This document shows positions 59,104 to 64,000 of a stretch of 64,000 nt of DNA, in pieces. The position numbers were made by a program, and so were the translations under genes. The stretch is from contig NZ_JBLYUB010000019.1 in NCBI RefSeq assembly GCF_049999945.1, forward strand, positions 87,824 through 151,823. Direction: 5' to 3'. Source of the DNA: Planosporangium spinosum (GTDB taxonomy: Bacteria > Actinomycetota > Actinomycetes > Mycobacteriales > Micromonosporaceae). Below the pieces are notes generated by a model. It was not told the DNA's origin. It saw nothing but the letters and a program-made list of their open reading frames with translations, and ran no database searches. Position 1 is the stretch's first letter. Each line of letters begins with the position of its first letter.

Positions 59104-60260
59104 GGCTCTGGCACGGTAACGGTGGTCGCGGCCGGTGACCTATGCGAGCAGGATCCGCTGGCGTAGGAGGGTGAATCCTGCTCGGCCGTACATCTGCCGC
59201 TTGAGGAATTTGACCTTGGTGTTGGCGCCCTCCGTCGGTACTTCGGGGGACGCTGCAGGTCTGCGGCGGTGGCGGCGCGGGCATAGCGCTTGACGGTGTT
59301 GAGGGTCCACCCGAGCCGGCGGGCGCATTCGAGCAGGCCGACGCCCTGGCCGAGCAGGGCGTGCACGGCGGCGTGCCGGGCCCTGCTGCGTTCGTCCAAC
59401 ACGTGGGTCTGCCGGGGTGGCCGGTGTGCCAGCAGTGGCTGTGCGCGATCACGGTCTTCTCGACCGCCTTGGCGAGGTTGTGCCACAGGTGCCAGCGGTC
59501 GGACACCTGCCTCGCGTGCGGCGCACCCGTGCGGATCGCCTCGGCGTAGGCGGCCGACCCGTCCCGGCAGACCACTTCCACCTCGGGATGCTTGCGCAGC
59601 CACGCCGCCAACGTGGCGGATTTTCGATCGGGCAGCACCTCGATGCGACGATGGGACACCGCGTCGATCAACAAGGTCGCATACCGGTGGCCGCGGCGCA
59701 GCGCGAAATCATCCACGCTGAGCACGGCCGGCGCCGGCCCCGTCGGGTGGGCAGGCCCATGAGCACCCGCAGCACCGTGGATCGGGAGACCCGCACGCCC
59801 AGCCGGGCCAGCACGGCTGCTCCGGCCCGCCCCGCCATGACCACCGCCAAGTCGGCGATCAACGCAGTCAACTGGCAGGTCCGGCGCGCCCACCGCCGCG
59901 CCAGCGCGGGCACCTGCTCTCGGAACGTGCGCCGCGGGCAGGATGCGGTCGGGCAGACCAGACGCCGCACCCGTAGCTCCACGATCACCCCGCGGCCGCC
60001 GACCGGGAGATCGGCCAGACATCGCAGGTGATAGGCGTGCACCCGCGTACTCGGCTGCCCGCACTGCGGGCACGCCACCGCCGCCGGCGGTGTCCGGGCC
60101 CGAACCCGCAAACCCTGTCCCTGCTCAACCACCTCATCGATCAGCATCGCGGACAGCTGCGGGAACACTACCTTGATCAAATCGGAACGACACCGGCGCC
60201 AGCCTGCCGCACCCTCATCGACCACTGGGGACTGACCACCACCGTCTTCGCGCCAGAGCC
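59104..60260 (-). mobile_element. Decayed ISL3-family insertion sequence with terminal inverted repeats
   Basis: Left end GGCTCTGGCACGGTAACGG (from 59104) and, reversed from 60260, GGCTCTGGCGCGAAGACGG share 15 of 19 bases shown and continue GTGGT on both. Between them is a broken ISL3 transposase. The flanks show no matching target duplication, so the copy is old or rearranged. Length about 1.16 kb, shorter than intact ISL3 elements (about 1.3-1.6 kb). Confidence 0.8.
59140..60168 (-). pseudogene. ISL3-type transposase, frameshifted and internally deleted
   Basis: From GTG at 60168 the frame gives VFPQLSAMLIDEVVEQGQG, a zinc-finger region (VACPQCGQPSTRVHAYHLR), and the N-terminal domain to RSTVLRVLMGLP. 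It then shifts frame to VLSVDDFALRRGHRYATLLID (catalytic-core start) through VVCRDGSAAYAEAIR and DRWHLWHNLAKAVEK. It shifts again to ALLGQGVGLLECARRLGWTLNTV, and again to EGANTKVKFLKRQMYG then RAGFTLLRQRILLA and stop. The segment normally between the last two parts, with further catalytic residues, is deleted. It cannot be active. Confidence 0.88.
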
Positions 60261-60565
60261 TGAGGAATCGTGTCCCATGACATGACGCCAGGCGACCCGC
60301 CGCCGACGGCAGCACCACGGTGCCGACCCGGAGGTGTGCGGCCCCGATACGACACTCCGCCTTCCGGTAGCGGCATGGAGTGACACTGGGCACAGCCGAC
60401 TCCGACGGTGGGCCTGTTCCCCCAGGTCAGAGCGGAACTGTGGGCGCGCGACCGGGTGTCAACGGCGTGTTCACGAAATTTGATTTCAGTCGCCGTCGCC
60501 AGTGTCGATGTTGTTACTGCCGAGGCCACGCGCCCGGGCGGGCTCTGCAGGGAGAGTGAACAGCG
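60261..60565. promoter_or_regulatory. Upstream region of the chemoreceptor gene
   Basis: No gene recognised in these 305 bases. The first part adjoins the IS end. A locally AT-rich stretch, GTTCACGAAATTTGATTTCAG (60470-60490), is the likely promoter area, followed by GGGAGAG before the GTG start. No clear sigma-28-type promoter was found. Confidence 0.35.
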
Positions 60566-62167
60566 GTGACTTGGGTTCGCGGTTGGTTGGGGCGCCGTGG
60601 CGTTCGAGCCAAGGTGCTTGCAGCGGTGGGTGTCGTGACGCTTGCCGCGGTCTCGGTAGGCGTCGTGGGTGTGTATGCGCTGACGGGAGTGCGTAACAGC
60701 GCGCGCGACATCGGCAGCTCCAACGTCGCGCCGCTGCAGGAGCTGACCCAGGTGAGCATCGCGCTGCTGGCGATGCGGGCGGACACCGCCGACTACGGCC
60801 TGTCCGGCGACGAGGCCCACCGCGCCGACTTCATTACGAAGATCAATAACGATGACACCGCGCTCGACACGCACCTGTTCGCCTACGCCGAGGTCGGGGC
60901 CCGGCCGGAGAAGCACGCACTGGTGACGAAGTTGTGGTCGGCGGTCAACGCGTACCGGATGGTCCGCGACACGAAGATGGCCGGCGCGGTGGCCCGCGGC
61001 GACCTGGCTGCATACAAGGCGGTCCGGGACGAGGAAGCGATGCCGCTGATCAATCAGGCGCTGGATGAGCTGACCGGGTTGACGCGTTTCGAGGGCGAGC
61101 GGGCCCGTGCGTCGCTGGCCGACGCCGAAGGCTCCTACAACTCGGGCCGCGCGGCCGTGGTCGGCCTGCTGGTGGTCGGCGTACTGGTATCGGTCGCCCT
61201 GGCGCTGTGGGTGGCGTACGGAATCGTCCGGCGACTGCGCCACGTGTCGCAGGTGCTCGAGTCGGTCGCCGACGGCGATCTCACCCATGAGGTGGTGGTA
61301 CGCGGCCAGGACGAGTTGGCCGACATGAGCCGCGCCCTCATCAAGGCCGTCAGCCACCTGCGCAGTACGGTGAGCACGCTGGCCGAGGGAGCGCAGGCCA
61401 TGGTCACCGCGGGCGAAGAGCTCGGCGCGACCAGCCACTCGATCGAGAGCGGAGCACACCTGACCAGCGGTCGGGCGGTCGCCGTGTCCACGGTGGCCGG
61501 TGAGGTGAGCGACCAGATCGCTGCGGTCGCCGCCGGTACCGAGGAGATGAACGCCTCGATGCGGGAGATCTCGGAAATTGCCCATCAGGCGGCGGGGTTC
61601 GCCGCATCCGCGATCACGACCACAGAAACCGTGACGGCGACGGTGAACCGGCTCGGCGAGGCGAGCGAGGAGATCACCAAGATCACCGAGGTTATCAGCG
61701 GTATCGCCAAGCAGACCAATCTGCTCGCCCTCAACGCGACGATCGAAGCCGCCAGGGCGGGCGAAATGGGCCGAGGATTCGCCATCGTCGCCGGCGAGGT
61801 CAAGAACCTCGCTCAGGACACGGCCAGCGCTACCGACGAGGTCCGCCAGCGGGTGGAGGCGATCCGGCAGGAGACGCGCGGCGTGATCTCGGCCATCGCC
61901 CAGACCTCGGCGGTGGTGGGCCAGATCAGCGAATACCAGAGCTCGATCGCGGGTGCGGTCGAGAAGCAGACCGATACCGCGGCTGACATCAGCCGTAGCG
62001 TGTCGGATGCGGCGACGGGTTCGGGTGAGATAGCGACGACCATCGCCGAGGTGTCGCAGGCTGCCGAGGTCACGACGCAGGGAGTGGGCGAGACCCGACG
62101 GGCGGCGGCCGATCTGCTTCGGTGGGGCGTCGAGATCAAACAGTTGGTCGGACAGTTTCGCGTCTGA
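60566..62167 (+). CDS. Methyl-accepting chemotaxis protein
   Basis: 533 residues from GTG. Membrane helix 1 at about 17-40 and helix 2 at about 195-217 enclose a four-helix outer sensor (RADTADYGLSGDEAHRADF region). A HAMP domain follows (RRLRHVSQVLESVADGDLTHEV). The signalling domain keeps the tip that binds CheA/CheW (GIAKQTNLLALNATIEAA, then GRGFAIVAGEVKNLA). No CheR-docking pentapeptide at the end. The adjacent Tat lipoprotein binding protein 92 bases downstream could present a ligand to the outer domain. Together with the flagellin-like gene it suggests motility or a chemosensory non-motility pathway. Confidence 0.93.
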   Translation: MTWVRGWLGRRGVRAKVLAAVGVVTLAAVSVGVVGVYALTGVRNSARDIGSSNVAPLQELTQVSIALLAMRADTADYGLSGDEAHRADFITKINNDDTALDTHLFAYAEVGARPEKHALVTKLWSAVNAYRMVRDTKMAGAVARGDLAAYKAVRDEEAMPLINQALDELTGLTRFEGERARASLADAEGSYNSGRAAVVGLLVVGVLVSVALALWVAYGIVRRLRHVSQVLESVADGDLTHEVVVRGQDELADMSRALIKAVSHLRSTVSTLAEGAQAMVTAGEELGATSHSIESGAHLTSGRAVAVSTVAGEVSDQIAAVAAGTEEMNASMREISEIAHQAAGFAASAITTTETVTATVNRLGEASEEITKITEVISGIAKQTNLLALNATIEAARAGEMGRGFAIVAGEVKNLAQDTASATDEVRQRVEAIRQETRGVISAIAQTSAVVGQISEYQSSIAGAVEKQTDTAADISRSVSDAATGSGEIATTIAEVSQAAEVTTQGVGETRRAAADLLRWGVEIKQLVGQFRV

Positions 62168-62259
62168 CCCTACGAAGGCACCTTTTCCAAACCATCAGAT
62201 CTTGGTCTGGCACGGCGTCGATCGTGGTCCAGCGAACAGCGAGACGGGATGCGAACAGC

Positions 62260-63582
62260 ATGAGTGGCGAGTCACGGCTTTGGACATCGTCGGCGTCGGG
62301 CCTGTCCCGACGCCGGGTTCTGCGCCTCGGCGGGATGGTCGGAGCGGCCGCGGGCTCAGCCGTGCTCGCCGGGTGCGGCACCCGTGCCGCCGGCTCATCG
62401 CGGGCGTCTGCGCCGATCCGGATCGGCTTCGTCAGCCCGCAGACCGGCCCGCTCTCGAACTTCGCCGCGTCGGACAGCTTCGTGGTCGATTCGATGCGAG
62501 CCCGCTTCTCCTCCGGCGTACAGCTGGGATCGGTCACTCGCCCGCTTCAGGTCATCGTGCGAGACAGCCGTTCGACGGCCGAAGGGGCGGCGGCCGCCGC
62601 CGAGGACCTGGTCAAGAACGAAAAGATCGACTTGATGCTCGTCTCGTCCACCCCCGACACGACCAATCCGGTCGCTGACGTCTGCGAGAAGCAGGCGGTG
62701 CCCTGCATCTCCACCTGCGCGCCCTGGGAGCCGTATTTCTTCGGCCGGGGCGGCAACCCAGACACCCCGTTCAAGTGGACCTTCCACTACTTCTTCGGCA
62801 TGGCCGACATCGCTGCCTCCTGCACCGCGCTCATCTCGGCCGTGCCGACGAATCGCCGGGTCGGGGCGCTGTGGCCGGCCGACCCGGACGGCTCGGCCTG
62901 GCGTGATCCCAAGACCGGCTTCGGCCCGATTCTGGCGAAGGCCGGCTTCACCCTGATCGACCCCGGCCCGTACCAGGACGGTACGAACGACTTCGGCCCG
63001 TTGCTCCGCTCGCTGAAGGACCAGGATGCGCAGATCCTGCTGGCCCTGCCCATCCCACCGGACGCGCCCACGATTCTGCGGCAGGCGGCCCAGATCGGAT
63101 ACCGGCCCAAGGTCGCCTTCATCTCCAAAGCCGTCGACGTCCCTGGCAGCATTCAAGCAGTCGGCCCCCTCGGCCAGAACGTGGGGATAGGGGTCTACTG
63201 GTCACCCAAGTTCCCGTTCACCAGCTCACTGACCCGGCAGACGGCTGCGCAACTCGCCGAGGAGTTCGAGCGGACCACCGGCCAGCAGTGGTTGCAGATC
63301 CTCGGCTGTGTCCACGCGCTGTTCGAGGTGGCCATCGCCGCCCTGTCCTCGGCGGGTACCACTGACAAGCACGCTGTCGCCGACCGGCTACGGACGCTGA
63401 GTGTCAACACGATCGCCGGACCAGTGAACTTCGCGACGGGCCCGGTGCGGGGCGTGTCGGCCATGCCCGCTGTGAGTGCGCAGTGGCGACGCGATCAGAA
63501 CGGGCGCTGGGAACCGGTGATCGTCGCCGCCCCCAACCATCCGGAACTGCCCACCGAGTCCGCGGTACAGCCATTCGGGTGA
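62260..63582 (+). CDS. Tat-exported lipoprotein, branched-chain-amino-acid-type binding protein
   Basis: 440 residues starting MSGESRLWTSSASGLSRRRV. A twin-arginine signal (SRRRVLRLGGMVGAAAG) ends in a lipobox (VLAGCG). The rest is a type I periplasmic binding fold (Peripla_BP_6/LivJ-like): IRIGFVSPQTGPLSNFA, LMLVSSTPDTTNPVADVC, KWTFHYFFGMADIAASC, ILLALPIPPDAPTILRQA. No permease or ATPase genes follow. It lies right after the chemoreceptor on the same strand, so sensing is at least as likely as uptake. Confidence 0.88.
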   Translation: MSGESRLWTSSASGLSRRRVLRLGGMVGAAAGSAVLAGCGTRAAGSSRASAPIRIGFVSPQTGPLSNFAASDSFVVDSMRARFSSGVQLGSVTRPLQVIVRDSRSTAEGAAAAAEDLVKNEKIDLMLVSSTPDTTNPVADVCEKQAVPCISTCAPWEPYFFGRGGNPDTPFKWTFHYFFGMADIAASCTALISAVPTNRRVGALWPADPDGSAWRDPKTGFGPILAKAGFTLIDPGPYQDGTNDFGPLLRSLKDQDAQILLALPIPPDAPTILRQAAQIGYRPKVAFISKAVDVPGSIQAVGPLGQNVGIGVYWSPKFPFTSSLTRQTAAQLAEEFERTTGQQWLQILGCVHALFEVAIAALSSAGTTDKHAVADRLRTLSVNTIAGPVNFATGPVRGVSAMPAVSAQWRRDQNGRWEPVIVAAPNHPELPTESAVQPFG

Positions 63583-63926
63583 CACGGATCGAAGTGCGCT
63601 GGCGCCCCTCGTGGCTCGGCTGCGGCACCAGTCATACCGCCTGCTCTGGTATCAGCACCAGGACGGCCGACTGCGTACGGCGCTGAAGCCGACGGACCGG
63701 CCGCTTTGTCATCCTGTGTCGAAGTGGTGCAATCGCGAAGGACGATGGTCACGAATAGGGCGTTGCCGGCCTGATGTCCGCGGTGTGGGGTGCTCTGCGG
63801 GTGCTCGGCCGCCATGGGACGGATCCGGCTCGGTCTGGACCGTGCGGCACGTCCATGCGGCGGATTAGGCAATCTGAGGTGTACTAAGGATCTTGGACAC
63901 GTCCTCCGACCTGAGAGGATGAGTCC
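63583..63926. other. Gap before an IS3-type element; contains repeat copy
   Basis: No intact gene seen in 344 bases. Bases 63788-63813 match 58068-58093 (25 of 26). From about 63875 (TGAGGTGTACTAAGGATC...) the sequence looks like the left end of the IS3 element whose transposase starts at 63927. A short reading, MARLRHQSYRLLWYQHQDGR, near 63611 has no recognisable relatives. Confidence 0.5.
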
Positions 63927-64000
63927 ATGCCCGAGCAGCGTCGCCGGTACAGTCCACAGTTCAAAGCCGAGGCCGTGCAGATGGTGATCGAGACCGGCAA
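63875..64000 (+). mobile_element. Left part of an IS3-family insertion sequence
   Basis: TGAGGTGTACTAAGG, then ATCTTGGACAC, precedes the OrfA start by about 50 bases, as in IS3-group elements whose ends begin TG and contain a TTGGACA-like word. The exact end is an estimate because the right end is not in the window. Confidence 0.6.
63927..64000 (+). CDS. IS3-family transposase OrfA, N-terminal start only
   Basis: ATG at 63927 begins MPEQRRRYSPQFKAEAVQMV and continues to the window edge. 'rr.Ys.eFKaeaV.lv' is the start of the IS3 OrfA helix-turn-helix. The upstream GAGAGGATGAG provides a ribosome site. The rest of the element lies outside. Confidence 0.88.
   Translation, partial: MPEQRRRYSPQFKAEAVQMVIETG

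Noticed and set aside
60028..60285. 85-codon plus-strand reading across the IS end
   Set aside because: It is antisense to the transposase relic and has no start context or similarity.

Overview
This is a very GC-rich (about 70%) actinobacterial chromosome segment with many GTG starts, four-base start/stop overlaps and dense gene packing. The gene families (GGDEF protein with TPR-like helices, ergothioneine genes, Tat and Sec secreted enzymes, sortase, CopC-CopD) fit a Micromonosporaceae-type organism. A flagellin-like gene and a chemoreceptor suggest a motile relative such as the Actinoplanes type. The genus is inference. I saw no rRNA, tRNA or CRISPR array. Layout, left part: the window opens in the last codons of an AraC-type regulator. 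Next comes a sugar-related locus: a ROK repressor and a SetB-like efflux transporter run leftward, divergent from a DUF1479 oxygenase across a perfect inverted repeat. A methyltransferase relic, a diguanylate cyclase, a 47-residue membrane protein and a Ser/Thr kinase follow. From 8.2 to 15.9 kb lies a sugar-acid catabolic operon (TIM-barrel-like protein, glucarate dehydratase-type enolase, 5-dehydro-4-deoxyglucarate dehydratase-type enzyme, two ABC permeases, a lipoprotein), divergent from an IclR regulator. Middle part (16-37 kb): a secreted subtilase, an orphan flagellin, an acyl-CoA synthetase-like enzyme, small secreted or membrane proteins, an ABC exporter with a GbsR/MarR-like regulator, a STAND ATPase, a secreted tripeptidyl-aminopeptidase-type hydrolase, a vanadium bromoperoxidase and the ergothioneine genes egtA-B-C-D. 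Right part (37-55 kb) is the most unusual: a two-component system beside a 1742-residue secreted beta-helix protein, then three tandem cupredoxin/multicopper-oxidase (MCO) paralogues, a small anchored protein, a CopC-CopD-YtkA-type fusion, and convergently a class F sortase with a small surface protein. The first MCO keeps all copper ligands of one domain, the second keeps those of the other domain, and the third keeps none. Two polypeptides together could therefore build one MCO active site. I propose the set as a two-component-controlled extracellular copper-oxidase assembly; this is inference from ligand patterns and gene order. The last part (55-64 kb) holds a pirin, two convergent DUF72 proteins, a nucleotidyltransferase-like gene, a decayed ISL3-type insertion sequence with recognisable ends, a chemoreceptor next to a Tat lipoprotein binding protein, and the start of an IS3-family transposase cut by the window edge.
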